Source of the DNA: Paraflavitalea sp966211765
GTDB taxonomy: Bacteria > Bacteroidota > Bacteroidia > Chitinophagales > Chitinophagaceae
Direction: 5' to 3'
Length of the DNA stretch: 64,000 bases
NCBI GenBank assembly: GCA_966211765.1
Contig: CBIHOV010000015.1
Span: 113,161-177,160 of the forward strand
Position numbers and translations under genes: made by a program. Under the pieces are notes generated by a model. It searched no databases and had not been told where the DNA came from. It was given only the letters and a program-made list of their open reading frames with translations. This document shows positions 19,617-29,012 of this stretch, one piece after another (positions within the stretch are counted from its first letter, which is position 1; every line of letters begins with the position of its first letter).

Positions 19617-20315
19617 TCACTTCCTGTATCCAATTCGCTCCATAACCTCCTCTTTCTGGTATTTGGAGATCGGCACCTGGTACCTGCCTACATGCAGGAT
19701 ATTGCCTTCCACCGCACCTATGGCCTGCATATTGACCAGGTAGGACTTATGCGGCTGTATAAACATACTGCCAGGCAGGCTTTCCTGCAACCCTTTCAGG
19801 GTAGAATGGGTAATGAATTTTTTATCCGCCGTATAAATAGCCACATAGTTCTCCATGGCCTCGGCAAACAGGATATCAGCAAACCTGATCTTCTCCAGCC
19901 GTGTATCGGTTTTGATAAATACATGCGTCTGTTCCGCAGCCGGGGAGGGTTGGAAATAATCAAAAGCCTTATTGGCTGCTTTGAGGAACCGGTCGAAGGA
20001 AACAGGCTTCAGCAGGTAGTCCAGCACATCCAACTCATATCCGCGAATAGCATATTGCTCATAAGCTGTGGTGAAGATCACTTTGGGAGGCTGGGGCGTT
20101 TGCTGCAGAAAATCAATGCCCGTAATATAGGGCATCTCAATGTCCAGGAAAAGCAGGTCTACCGGTTGCTGTTTCAGGAGCGTATTGAGCTGCAGGGCAT
20201 CTTCACACTGGCCCACCAGCTGCAGGAAATCGATCTTTTCAACATAGCCTTGCAGTCCCTTTCGGGCCATGGGCTCATCGTCTGTTATTATACAGGTTAT
20301 TTTGCGCGCCATCAA
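19617..20315 (-). CDS. LytTR-family response regulator (pair 2)
   Basis: 232 aa. Receiver about 1-115 with TDDEPMA and phospho-acceptor in VDLLFLDIEMPYITGIDF; LytTR domain about 130-230 with NYVAIYTADKKFITHSTLKGLQ and PHKSYLVNM. Its start overlaps the stop of the kinase gene by 4 bases (ATGA). It is clearly paralogous to the regulator at 17774-18490, and the two pairs sit head to tail. Confidence 0.92.
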   Translation of the reverse strand: MMARKITCIITDDEPMARKGLQGYVEKIDFLQLVGQCEDALQLNTLLKQQPVDLLFLDIEMPYITGIDFLQQTPQPPKVIFTTAYEQYAIRGYELDVLDYLLKPVSFDRFLKAANKAFDYFQPSPAAEQTHVFIKTDTRLEKIRFADILFAEAMENYVAIYTADKKFITHSTLKGLQESLPGSMFIQPHKSYLVNMQAIGAVEGNILHVGRYQVPISKYQKEEVMERIGYRK

Positions 20316-21337
20316 TCCAGTTTTATTTGTAGTTCAGCCCAAAACTCATCGGCTTGTTTGTCTGTTTGCAATGTGCTTTTTCCAGCATACAACAACTCCA
20401 GTCTTCTTTTCAGGTTCTCCAGTCCAATGCCGCTGTTCACTTTAACGGGAATATTTACCGGAATGGAATTGGTGACGGTAAATACCAAGTTGTTGTTTTC
20501 CAGCTTTGCTCCGATATCGATCCGGTAGCGGCCCCCCACATATTTAAAGGCATTTTCTACCATCGGCAACAGCAATAGGGGGTAGACTTGCTGACCATTG
20601 AGAGCCGGGTCAAAATTAACAGTCAGCTGTAGTTTTTCTGACGTACGTACCTGCTGCAGTTCGATAAAATTAGTGAGGTATTGTATTTCCTGGCTAAGTG
20701 GTACGGTTTGTTGCTGGTCGTACAATTGGTATCGAAGCAGACCTGAAAACTTCTCAATGCTTCTCTTGGCTGCCTGTACATCCTCGTCCATCTGGAAATA
20801 CACGGTGTTGAGGGCATTGAACAGGAAATGGGGATGGTATTGCGCTTTCAGGAATTTCAATTCTGTTTGTAAATGATCGTTGGTGATCTTTTCCAACTGT
20901 ACTTTATTATCAATATAGGCTTTGAGCAACTTATTGCTGCGCACCACTGCATAATAAATAAGGTTATACAAAAGGGGGATGACATTGATGATGGCGAAAT
21001 CGCCCCAGGAAAGTCCGTCGTCCGTTAAAGCAACCATGGGCGTCATCACCAGGTTAACTCCCACCTCCGTTACTACAAATACCCAAAACAATTCTTTCCG
21101 TATGGTACCGGAGGTGGCGCCCGCCGCCAGGAAAGGATCGAAATAGCGAAATACCCATTGCATGCTAAAGAATATGAGGTATCCCATTAGCACCGTAAAA
21201 CCTATCTCAATTGCGTTGAGGATCAAGGAGCGTTCCCAAAACTTATCATCTGCCAGCGTATCATTGATGAGCCGGATGGTAGCATAGATCAGCAAGCCAT
21301 ACAAAGGAGGGATAAGATATTTCCAGCGACTTTTCAT
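20312..21337 (-). CDS. LytS-type sensor histidine kinase (pair 2)
   Basis: 341 aa from the ATG at 21337; a frame extending to 21448 overlaps the acyltransferase gene and adds no recognisable domain. Four membrane helices, then VQLEKITNDHLQTELKFLKAQYHPHFLFNALNTVYFQM with the phospho-accepting His, and the ATPase part with LLLPMVENAFKY and GIGLENLKRRLELLY. It lies 46 bases after the acyltransferase stop, so it may share that transcript. Confidence 0.9.
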   Translation of the reverse strand: MKSRWKYLIPPLYGLLIYATIRLINDTLADDKFWERSLILNAIEIGFTVLMGYLIFFSMQWVFRYFDPFLAAGATSGTIRKELFWVFVVTEVGVNLVMTPMVALTDDGLSWGDFAIINVIPLLYNLIYYAVVRSNKLLKAYIDNKVQLEKITNDHLQTELKFLKAQYHPHFLFNALNTVYFQMDEDVQAAKRSIEKFSGLLRYQLYDQQQTVPLSQEIQYLTNFIELQQVRTSEKLQLTVNFDPALNGQQVYPLLLLPMVENAFKYVGGRYRIDIGAKLENNNLVFTVTNSIPVNIPVKVNSGIGLENLKRRLELLYAGKSTLQTDKQADEFWAELQIKLD

Positions 21338-21383
21338 GAATAGAAAATTACGGTTAATACGTGAATCGGCAATCGGGATCCAC

Positions 21384-22631
21384 TCACAACTGGCCACTGA
21401 CAACTGACACAGGTATGGATGATTCGCGATCTGATAGGGAAGATTCATTTACTGCCTGCTTTGTTTGCTTCTTTTGTTGCTGTTTCCGCGGCTTCATGCC
21501 AAACAAGAACCGCGTCACGGCAAACGGCCTGATGAGCAGGTGGTAGATACTCATGGTCAGGGCGAAGGTGACCAGTACAATAAACAGGTATTTCATGAGG
21601 ATGGTATCCGTTGTCTGTACCACATAATATACCAGTATCACAATCACTGTCTGGTGCAGGATATAAAACGGATAGACCGCCTGGTTCACATAATCCAGCA
21701 CCCTGTGCGGTTTGTTCAGGTACCTTTTGCCATAGCCTACACCTGTCAGCACCCAGCTCCAGGCCATTATAGGTGTAAGCGCAAGGAATGCATAAGTTCG
21801 CCAGTCGGTACGCCAGTTGGCCAGGCTATCCCAGGGTTCATGGTCATTCCAGCGGACATAATTGAACAGGAGCACCGACAAAAGGGCGATGGTAAAGGAA
21901 AGCCGGCGGTTTCTTTCGATACTGTCCATGAATACCGGGTTGGCAATACAAAAAAAGCCGATCAGCAGGAATTGCAGGTAATACAGGTTATCGCACCAAT
22001 CGTTTACAAAAGCATGCGTGCTGGGGTATTGCAGGCGCAGGCTGCTGTATAGGATAATACCGGGAATGGTGAGCAGGTAGATCCTGGCGCCTTTGGCCAG
22101 ACCATATAATTTTTGCATAGCCCTTTTGCCTTTTTCACTAAAGGTCCATTTGAAGAGCGGCGTAAACACCACATCATATATGAACAGGTATAGAATAAAC
22201 CAAAGGTGGTGCCAGCTGAAATTGCCCTTTGGGTAGGGTACAAATTCAAAAACTTTAGCATAAAAGCTGAGGAGGCTGCCCTGGTATCCCTGGGTTACCC
22301 GTTCAAAATAGACCTGGGGAGGAACGACGACCAGCATACCAAATAACAGGGGAATGAACAGCCTTCTGAACCGCAGTCCAATAAAGGAAAGGCCTGTTTT
22401 GCTTTTCAGCATAAAGTAGGCCACCGTACCTGAAATAAAGAACAAAAGGGGCATCCTGAACCGGCTGAGCCAGAAATTGAACTCTAATAGCATGTTGCTC
22501 GTTTCCTTGTTTTTAATATGCCATTCCCAATCTGATACAAAAGCCATGGCCGAATGGAAGAACAGCACACCCAGGATGGCCAGGATGCGGAGCCAGTCTA
22601 AGTAAGCTTGCCGGGAAGAGGAATTTTGCAT
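21384..22631 (-). CDS. acyltransferase family 3 integral membrane protein (OpgC/MdoC-like)
   Basis: 415 aa with about ten membrane helices. The start RQAYLDWLRILAILGVLFFHSAMAF carries the Arg and His of the acyltransferase-3 family; the region around FSWHHLWFILYLFIYDVVF resembles OpgC-type glucan modifiers. It would transfer acyl groups to an extracytoplasmic glycan. It ends with a polar tail rich in Gln and Lys. It is upstream of two sensor systems on the same strand. Confidence 0.87.
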   Translation of the reverse strand: MQNSSSRQAYLDWLRILAILGVLFFHSAMAFVSDWEWHIKNKETSNMLLEFNFWLSRFRMPLLFFISGTVAYFMLKSKTGLSFIGLRFRRLFIPLLFGMLVVVPPQVYFERVTQGYQGSLLSFYAKVFEFVPYPKGNFSWHHLWFILYLFIYDVVFTPLFKWTFSEKGKRAMQKLYGLAKGARIYLLTIPGIILYSSLRLQYPSTHAFVNDWCDNLYYLQFLLIGFFCIANPVFMDSIERNRRLSFTIALLSVLLFNYVRWNDHEPWDSLANWRTDWRTYAFLALTPIMAWSWVLTGVGYGKRYLNKPHRVLDYVNQAVYPFYILHQTVIVILVYYVVQTTDTILMKYLFIVLVTFALTMSIYHLLIRPFAVTRFLFGMKPRKQQQKKQTKQAVNESSLSDRESSIPVSVVSGQL

Positions 22632-22725
22632 GGTTGGTTATTTTTTACAAACCTAGCCGCCGGGAAAGGAGAGGGGAAATCCGTTTGACGTATGGACAAA
22701 AAGCGGTGGCCTGAGGACAATCCAA

Positions 22726-22757
22726 TTTGTTTATCTGCCTCTCAACCAATAATTTTG
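22726..22757 (+). promoter_or_regulatory. promoter of the E1-beta gene
   Basis: TTTG at 22726-22729, 20 bases, then TAATTTTG at 22750-22757, matching the Bacteroidota consensus. Transcription would start near 22764, which rules out the upstream in-frame start at 22692 and supports the ATG at 22818. Confidence 0.75.
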
Positions 22758-22817
22758 CGACGCCCGATGATAACTTATTGCAGTCGGGAGTTTAGATCAA
22801 TTAAACAAAAAAACCGG

Positions 22818-23804
22818 ATGGCAAGATTAATAGCATTTCGTGAAGCGCTGCGCGAAGCGATGAGCGAAGAAATGAGAAGAGATCCTAATGTATTCCTGAT
22901 GGGTGAAGAAGTGGCAGAATACAATGGCGCCTATAAGGTTAGCCAGGGTATGCTGGACGAATTTGGCCCGAAAAGAGTAATTGATACCCCCATTGCTGAA
23001 TTGGGTTTTACCGGTATCGCGGTAGGCGCTGCCCAGAATGGCCTGCGCCCTATTGTTGAATACATGACCTGGAACTTCGCTGTACTGGCCTTAGATCAAA
23101 TTTTAAATACAGCCTCTAAGATGCTGGCAATGAGCGGCGGACAAATTAGCTGCCCCATCGTTTTTCGTGGCCCCAACGGCTCTGCCGGTCAATTGGGCGC
23201 TCAGCACTCAACCGCTTTTGAGAGCTATTATGCCAATATTCCCGGTATCAAAGTAATTTCTCCCTCCACCCCATACGATGCGAAAGGATTAATGAAATCT
23301 GCTATCCGCGATAATGATCCGGTGATCTTCATGGAAAGTGAGGTGATGTATGGTGAAAAAGGTGAAGTCCCCGAAGAAGAGTACCTGATCCCCATCGGCA
23401 AGGCCGATGTTAAAAGGCAAGGCCGCGATGTAACCATCGTTTCCTATAATAAAATGATGAAAGTAGCCCTGGGCGCTGCTGCAGAACTGGAAAAAGAAGG
23501 TATCAGCGCTGAAGTGATCGATCTTCGTTCCATCCGCCCGCTCGACTGGCATACCATCGTGGAAAGCGTTAAAAAGACCAACCGCCTGGTGATTGTAGAA
23601 GAGCAGTGGCCCATGTGTTCTGTATCTTCTGAAATTGCCTACCGCATCCAGAAGGAAGCATTTGATTACCTTGATGCGCCGATCCGTCGTATCACGGCTG
23701 CTGATGCTCCGCTGCACTATGCACCCAACCTGGTAGCACTTGCATTACCTGATGTGCCCCGCACTGTGAAGCTGGTGAAGGAAGTGATGTACCTGAAGAA
23801 GTAG
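22818..23804 (+). CDS. pdhB: pyruvate dehydrogenase E1 component subunit beta
   Basis: 328 aa from the ATG at 22818, chosen because the promoter lies between it and the earlier in-frame start. Hallmarks are FREALREAMSEEMRRD, FLMGEEVAEYNGAYKVSQG, PIAELGFTGIAVGAA and the C-terminal transketolase domain (VIDLRSIRPLDWHTI, PNLVALALPDVPRTV). It forms the alpha2beta2 E1 that decarboxylates pyruvate with thiamine diphosphate. The alpha subunit gene is not adjacent. It ends in a strong terminator, so it is transcribed alone. Confidence 0.95.
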   Translation: MARLIAFREALREAMSEEMRRDPNVFLMGEEVAEYNGAYKVSQGMLDEFGPKRVIDTPIAELGFTGIAVGAAQNGLRPIVEYMTWNFAVLALDQILNTASKMLAMSGGQISCPIVFRGPNGSAGQLGAQHSTAFESYYANIPGIKVISPSTPYDAKGLMKSAIRDNDPVIFMESEVMYGEKGEVPEEEYLIPIGKADVKRQGRDVTIVSYNKMMKVALGAAAELEKEGISAEVIDLRSIRPLDWHTIVESVKKTNRLVIVEEQWPMCSVSSEIAYRIQKEAFDYLDAPIRRITAADAPLHYAPNLVALALPDVPRTVKLVKEVMYLKK

Positions 23805-23852
23805 TCATTGCTGAGTATACACTGATAATTAGCTATCGCTGATATTATAGAA

Positions 23853-23881
23853 CCCCGGAGTTTATGCTCCGGGATTTTTTT
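23853..23881 (+). terminator. rho-independent terminator
   Basis: Stem CCCGGAG/CTCCGGG with a 6-base loop followed by a run of seven T, about 50 bases after the pdhB stop. Confidence 0.9.
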
Positions 23882-24037
23882 GCCCGGTAAGGATCAGCCA
23901 CTAACCAACAATAAGCAACCCATAATAAATAATCAGTAATCAATAATCAGTTCCCCAGCCAATCGATTGCGCAAATTGTTGACATCGTCAATCGGTTAAG
24001 GCTTTATTGTTATCTTCCGTATTCCAAATAAATCACT

Positions 24038-25366
24038 ATGATCAGACTAACGATTGCCTTCCTGTTTGCCTTTCTATCGCTCACTTCCTTTAGTCAATCC
24101 ACCTATACGCCTTCCGCCAAAAACATGGACTCCCGCAAGTGGTTCGACAGTGCCCGTTTTGGCATGTTTATCCATTGGGGCGCCTCCAGTGTATTGGGCC
24201 ATGGGGAATGGGTGATGAACCAGCGTAATATCCAGGTGCCGGAATATCGCCGGCTCATCAATATTTTCAATCCTATCAGCTTCGATGCAAAAGCCTGGGT
24301 CACTACCGCGAAGAATGCCGGGATGCAATACATTACCCTCATTACGCGCCACCATGACGGATTTAGTTTATGGGATACCAAACAATCCGACTGGAGCATT
24401 ATGGGTACGCCCTATGGCAAAGACGTAGTAAAACAAATGGCCGATGAATGCCACCGCCAGGGTATTAAGTTGTTCTTTTACTATTCCCTGCTCGATTGGT
24501 ATCGTACGGATTACCAATATGAAACCGGTCGCACCGGTAAAGGCACGGGCCGTACAGAAAAAAGCAACTGGCCTTCCTATATCAACTTCATGAAAGCCCA
24601 GCTTACGGAGCTGCTCACCAATTATGGGGAAGTGGCCGGCATTTGGTTTGATGGCCATTGGGACCAATTGGAGAATGACCACAACAAAACGGCGGTGTCT
24701 AAAGTAGATTGGAAGTATGACGAGATCTACAGTCTCATTCACCGGCTCCAACCGCAATGCCTCATCAGCAATAACCACCACCTTAGTCCCATACTGGGTG
24801 AAGATTTCCAGGCCTTTGAAAAAGACCTGCCAGGTAGCAATACTACCGGTTTTGGCGGCGCTTCTGTTTCTAAGCTGCCACTGGAAACCTGTGAGACCAT
24901 CAATGATTCCTGGGGCTTCAACATTACTGACCGCAACTACAAATCAAATAAGGCGCTGGTGCATTACCTGGTAAAGGCCGCAGGTCATAATGCCAATTTC
25001 TTACTGAATATCGGGCCCATGCCCAATGGCGTTATTCAGCCTGAGTTTACAGATCGGTTGAATGCGATGGGACAATGGCTGAAACAATATGGAGAAACCA
25101 TTTATGGCACCAGGGGAGGTTTTACAGCACCACAGGATTGGGGGGCGGTAACCGAGAAAGGCAATACCGTGTACCTGCACTTGTTGAAAGCACCGGAAGA
25201 GAAGTTGTTCCTGAAGTTTCCTTATAAGATCAAATCCATTAAAACCTTTACCGGCAAATCGCCTGTTAAGTACCAGGTATTGGCCGATGGTTATTTGGTT
25301 ATTGATGTAAAAGCAATTCCGAAAGAGGAATATGATACCGTGCTGGAAGTTGAAGTAACGAGATAG
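24038..25366 (+). CDS. alpha-L-fucosidase (GH29), secreted
   Basis: 442 aa with a signal peptide (MIRLTIAFLFAFLSLTSFSQS). GH29 signatures include KWFDSARFGMFIHWG, ITRHHDGFSLWDTKQSDW and the nucleophile region GEVAGIWFDGHWDQ, where the Asp is the likely nucleophile. A C-terminal beta-sandwich follows from about residue 350. It would remove terminal alpha-L-fucose from plant, algal or host glycans in the periplasm or outside. It is not part of a SusCD locus in this window. A terminator follows. Confidence 0.94.
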   Translation: MIRLTIAFLFAFLSLTSFSQSTYTPSAKNMDSRKWFDSARFGMFIHWGASSVLGHGEWVMNQRNIQVPEYRRLINIFNPISFDAKAWVTTAKNAGMQYITLITRHHDGFSLWDTKQSDWSIMGTPYGKDVVKQMADECHRQGIKLFFYYSLLDWYRTDYQYETGRTGKGTGRTEKSNWPSYINFMKAQLTELLTNYGEVAGIWFDGHWDQLENDHNKTAVSKVDWKYDEIYSLIHRLQPQCLISNNHHLSPILGEDFQAFEKDLPGSNTTGFGGASVSKLPLETCETINDSWGFNITDRNYKSNKALVHYLVKAAGHNANFLLNIGPMPNGVIQPEFTDRLNAMGQWLKQYGETIYGTRGGFTAPQDWGAVTEKGNTVYLHLLKAPEEKLFLKFPYKIKSIKTFTGKSPVKYQVLADGYLVIDVKAIPKEEYDTVLEVEVTR

Positions 25367-25420
25367 CCTATTAGGGTGGGTCGCTCCCAAAGGGCGGCTC
25401 CCCCTAATATCATAAAATAC

Positions 25421-25451
25421 AAAATGCCGGCATATAGTCCGGCATTTTTTT
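25421..25451 (+). terminator. rho-independent terminator
   Basis: Stem AATGCCGG/CCGGCATT with an 8-base loop and a run of seven T, 55 bases after the fucosidase stop. It also separates it from the convergent 45-aa gene. Confidence 0.88.
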
Positions 25452-25473
25452 GCTTGCTATACGGTCATCCGAC

Positions 25474-25611
25474 CTATTCAATAATTTTAATTGCGGAAGA
25501 ACAGAGCATTAAGAAAGCGTAAACGGCGGCTAAAAGAACGCCTCCTAAAAGAGTTAAGCGCATTACAGTTTTGCTGACAGAGGGGTTCTGAACATTGATC
25601 TGAGCCTTCAT
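25474..25611 (-). CDS. small single-pass membrane protein
   Basis: 45 aa (ATG 25611, TAG 25474). Polar N-terminus of 16 residues, then one strongly hydrophobic helix (about 18-38, LLGGVLLAAVYAFLMLC), then a short tail. It lies between convergent terminators and has no recognised family. Codon use is coherent and the hydrophobic profile clear, so it is probably expressed. Confidence 0.5.
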   Translation of the reverse strand: MKAQINVQNPSVSKTVMRLTLLGGVLLAAVYAFLMLCSSAIKIIE

Positions 25612-25716
25612 AGGGAACACTTTTTGGGATTAAATAATAGTTTTTTCAAAGGATGATGCTGGTACTAAAGTAATAAGCCGCATTAACTTTTGCAATAGGA
25701 CTTTTACGAAGTTCTT

Positions 25717-26508
25717 CTACCAACGCCGCAATTGCTGTTGATTAAAGTTCCATTCCGGTGTTTCTATAATGCGCTCACTGCCTGCTTTGTACCAGGGGCC
25801 TGATGTCTCATCTATGGGGTTTTTTAAGATATGAATGCTTTGGGCGGGCATATAGCTTTGCGCCAGCAGATAGATCTTTTCTCCTGCTTTATTGACCGCC
25901 ACATCCATTACCATTACCGCATGGCCGGGAGACCCTCCCTTGATCAACACGTCTCCGGGCTGGATATCACCAAAGGAGGCCACCCGCTTCAATTGTTTTT
26001 CCAGCGAAAGGGTTCCGCACCAGGCATAAACATTCTCCAGGTATTTTTCAAACCTGTTCTGATCGGCGCCTGCCGGACAGGCATATTTCTTTCCATTGTT
26101 ATCGGTAAACCAGATCCGGTCGTACTGGCCCCGGCGGTAAAAGTATTCTGCCCGCATGCGCATCACGGCATCGGCACATTGCTGCAGGTCTTTTTTGCCA
26201 ATGGGTATGTCGAGCACTGCATACTGTGCGTCCTGGTTGGCTTTCAGGCTACCATTATATAAGTATACCTTGTTGTCGGTTTTCAGGGGTAATTGCCTTA
26301 GCCACCTGGCAAAAGCCGAGTCACCGCCATCTATTCGGCTATAGCCGGCTGGCAGTGCGATATCCGATACCTTATGGAGGGCGGGAAAGCGGGTGGCAGC
26401 GTGCTTTGTAACCGGCTGGCCGGCAATATCCTGGCAACTACTCAAAAACGGCAGGATAATTGACAGGAGGATAGAAAAATTAGCAGCCCTGCGGTCAATA
26501 CATATCAT
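25717..26508 (-). CDS. DUF4846 lipoprotein
   Basis: 263 aa from the ATG at 26508; the open frame extends upstream but the signal peptide begins here (NFSILLSIILPFLSSC). The lipobox LSSC predicts a lipoprotein. The mature part matches DUF4846: GYSRIDGGDSAFARWLR, RMRAEYFYRRGQYDRI, GDVLIKGGSPGHAVMVMDVA. The conserved GxPGHAVxVxD resembles NlpC/P60- or CHAP-like folds, but no activity is established to my knowledge. Divergent from the NtrC-type regulator at 26576. Confidence 0.85.
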   Translation of the reverse strand: MICIDRRAANFSILLSIILPFLSSCQDIAGQPVTKHAATRFPALHKVSDIALPAGYSRIDGGDSAFARWLRQLPLKTDNKVYLYNGSLKANQDAQYAVLDIPIGKKDLQQCADAVMRMRAEYFYRRGQYDRIWFTDNNGKKYACPAGADQNRFEKYLENVYAWCGTLSLEKQLKRVASFGDIQPGDVLIKGGSPGHAVMVMDVAVNKAGEKIYLLAQSYMPAQSIHILKNPIDETSGPWYKAGSERIIETPEWNFNQQQLRRW

Positions 26509-26575
26509 TATTTTTGGGTTTATTTTAGTGAGATGAACAGGATTTATTTTTCCATAGCAAAAGACAGTTAAGCAT

Positions 26576-27739
26576 ATGTCAAACATATTAATTATCGACG
26601 ACGAAAAGGCTATCCGTAAAACACTGAGCGAGATCCTCTCCTATGAAGGGTACAAAATAGATGAAGCTGGTGATGGGGAAGAGGGCTTAAAACGATTCAA
26701 GGAAAAGAACTACGATGTGGTATTGTGCGATATCAAAATGCCAAAGCTGGATGGCATTGAGTTCCTGGATAAAGCCAGGGAGGCCAATCCCGACGTACCT
26801 GTGATCATGATCTCTGGCCACGGCACCATTGAAACGGCTGTAGAGGCGGTTAAAAAAGGCGCCTACGATTATATTTCCAAACCACCTGATCTGAACCGCT
26901 TGCTGATCACCATCCGCAATGCCATGGACAAAACCAACCTGGTAGCGGAAACCAAAGTGCTGAAGCGCAAGGTGAGCAAGGTAGAGGAAATGATCGGGGA
27001 GTCGGGACCCATTGCACTGATCAAGGAAACCATCGATAAAGTGGCCCCAACGGATGCCCGGATTCTCGTAACCGGCGAGAATGGGGTAGGTAAGGAACTG
27101 GTGGCGCGCTGGGTACATGAGAAAAGTAACCGTGTTTCCGGTCCACTCATTGAGGTGAACTGCGCAGCCATTCCCAGCGAACTCATCGAAAGTGAGCTGT
27201 TTGGTCATGAAAAGGGCTCGTTTACTTCTGCGGTAAAACAACGCATTGGTAAATTTGAGCAGGCCCATGGCGGCACTTTATTCCTGGATGAAATTGGCGA
27301 TATGAGCCTGAGTGCACAGGCCAAGGTACTGCGGGCCTTACAGGAAGGAAAGATCACCAGGGTAGGGGGCGATAAAGATATTAGTGTGGATGTACGGGTG
27401 ATCGCCGCTACCAATAAAGACCTGCTGCAGGAAGTAGATGAAAAGAATTTCCGGCTCGATCTTTATCACCGCTTAAGCGTGATCATTATTCATGTGCCCT
27501 CACTCAATGACCGCCGGGACGATATCCCTTTACTGGTAGACAAATTCCTGGGAGATATCTGTGCCGATTACGGTATTGCCAAAAAAGCCATTGATAAGGA
27601 TGCATTGGATGCACTGAAAGAACATAACTGGACGGGTAATATCCGCGAACTGCGCAATGTGGTAGAGCGGTTGATCATTCTCTCGGGCAAAACGATCCTG
27701 AAAGAGGACGTACAAACCTATGTACTGCCGAGGAAATAA
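26576..27739 (+). CDS. NtrC-family response regulator without DNA-binding domain
   Basis: 387 aa. Receiver 1-115 (DDEKAIRKTLSEIL; phospho-acceptor in VVLCDIKMPKLDGIEF). AAA+ domain about 145-370 with Walker A GENGVGKE, Walker B GGTLFLDEIGDM, and arginine-finger region. The sigma-54-contacting loop reads GSFTSA instead of GAFTGA. The protein ends just after the AAA+ lid (IRELRNVVERLIIL...VLPRK) and has no Fis-type HTH, which usually adds 50-70 residues. It may activate sigma-54 from solution or have another role. Similar forms are common in Bacteroidota. Confidence 0.9.
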   Translation: MSNILIIDDEKAIRKTLSEILSYEGYKIDEAGDGEEGLKRFKEKNYDVVLCDIKMPKLDGIEFLDKAREANPDVPVIMISGHGTIETAVEAVKKGAYDYISKPPDLNRLLITIRNAMDKTNLVAETKVLKRKVSKVEEMIGESGPIALIKETIDKVAPTDARILVTGENGVGKELVARWVHEKSNRVSGPLIEVNCAAIPSELIESELFGHEKGSFTSAVKQRIGKFEQAHGGTLFLDEIGDMSLSAQAKVLRALQEGKITRVGGDKDISVDVRVIAATNKDLLQEVDEKNFRLDLYHRLSVIIIHVPSLNDRRDDIPLLVDKFLGDICADYGIAKKAIDKDALDALKEHNWTGNIRELRNVVERLIILSGKTILKEDVQTYVLPRK

Positions 27740-27746
27740 ATTGAAC

Positions 27747-27792
27747 AGGTGTTAGCTTTTAGGTATATGCCAATAGCCAAAAGCTAACACCT
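27747..27792. terminator. 14-bp inverted repeat between convergent genes
   Basis: AGGTGTTAGCTTTT (27747-27760) and its exact complement (27779-27792) enclose an 18-base loop between the convergent regulator and glycosyltransferase genes. It could terminate both, although it resembles extragenic palindromes and lacks a long T-run. Confidence 0.5.
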
Positions 27793-27804
27793 AACTTCTG
27801 CTTC

Positions 27805-28830
27805 TTATCCTTCCATAAATCCTGACATTGCTTTCTTCAGCCTCGCCCGGAAGCTTTTTGAGAAATTAGCTTTCACCCATAGTTTGATCCTGCCTTTAAC
27901 CGTTTTGCGGCTCTCTGCTTTGTGATAAGCTGCATGCACCTGGGCGTAGTAGCAGGGTTTGCCGATGGCTTGTTCATAACCTTCCGCCAATGACAGCGAA
28001 CGGTAGTTTTCAAACAATTCCATCAACAGGGGTACATCGGCTTCAGTATACCTGTTTTGCTGGGTGTCGAATAACTTATGGTTGCGGATATTAATATTAC
28101 TGAAATGGTAGACCACCAGCGGGTATTCATTGTTCACCATCACTTTTCCATTCACCCTTGTGCAGGTTCTTTCATGCAGGTTCCAGTAACCGATATTGTA
28201 ACCGGGGTGTTTTACATTGGCTACCTTATCAAAAAATACCGGCGCCAGGTTGATCCATTTCTGGTCGGAGAACAGGCCGGCCTTCCAATCGAAATAACAG
28301 TATTCGCGTAGCCTTTCTCTCCACCATTCAATAAAGCGCATGGTGTTCTCATTCACTTTAATGGAGATCAATCCCAGGTTGTAGGTACCGGTAGAGAGGT
28401 AGGAGATCTCATTGGGCTGCTTGCCATCAAATGCCTGAGGTCTTAGCAGGTGGGGAAACAATAATATATCCGACTCCTGGTGAAGCCTTTCTATTTCCGT
28501 CAGTTTATCAAAGATCATCATATCCGGATCGATGAAGAAAATATGCTCTGCTTCCGGAAACTTCTTAGAAAAATATTCCAGGTAAAATGGCTTCAGTGCA
28601 TTCTTGATATTGATTCCATACCGCAACACCATATCGTCCAGCCCTTCCATACCGATCTGATCACAGGGCACGATGTCGAACCCTTCATAAAAGGGAGCCA
28701 TATCCGCTTCCTTTTTATCCGTAATACAGATATAATATTGATAGTCCGGATTGTGTTCCAGTAATGTTTTGCCTACCACCCTGGCAAAGGGCACCCAGCT
28801 ATTGGTGCAGGTTGTAAATGCGATCTTCAT
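27805..28830 (-). CDS. glycosyltransferase, GT-A fold (nucleotide-diphospho-sugar)
   Basis: 341 aa. N-terminal FTTCTNSWVPFARVVGKTLLEHNP and the DxD-type metal site HIFFIDPDMMIFD are typical of GT-A transferases related to GT8. The C-terminus is basic (KLWVKANFSKSFRARLKKAM), as in membrane-associated sugar transferases. It probably adds a sugar to a cell-surface glycan; donor and acceptor unknown. It is near a FkbM methyltransferase and a flippase, so the three likely belong to one surface polysaccharide region. Confidence 0.85.
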   Translation of the reverse strand: MKIAFTTCTNSWVPFARVVGKTLLEHNPDYQYYICITDKKEADMAPFYEGFDIVPCDQIGMEGLDDMVLRYGINIKNALKPFYLEYFSKKFPEAEHIFFIDPDMMIFDKLTEIERLHQESDILLFPHLLRPQAFDGKQPNEISYLSTGTYNLGLISIKVNENTMRFIEWWRERLREYCYFDWKAGLFSDQKWINLAPVFFDKVANVKHPGYNIGYWNLHERTCTRVNGKVMVNNEYPLVVYHFSNINIRNHKLFDTQQNRYTEADVPLLMELFENYRSLSLAEGYEQAIGKPCYYAQVHAAYHKAESRKTVKGRIKLWVKANFSKSFRARLKKAMSGFMEG

Positions 28831-29012
28831 AATAATTATCCGCTTAATACGCGGCGGAAAGATAATAGATAAATCATAATTTTATATAACCTCTCTCATC
28901 CTCTGTTATATTACCCAATTAATTATGGATTTATTTACTATCTTGTCCGCCCTTCCAGATACCTATCGAAGAGCTTTTTCGATGTCCTGCCTACCATTAT
29001 TAATAACTTACC

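Noticed and set aside
22692..22817. Upstream in-frame start of pdhB, adding 42 residues
   Set aside because: The promoter -33 and -7 boxes (22726-22757) lie inside this stretch and the E1-beta family begins at the ATG at 22818.
26687..27268. A 193-codon minus-strand frame opposite the NtrC-type regulator
   Set aside because: Antisense shadow; the plus-strand product has complete conserved domains.
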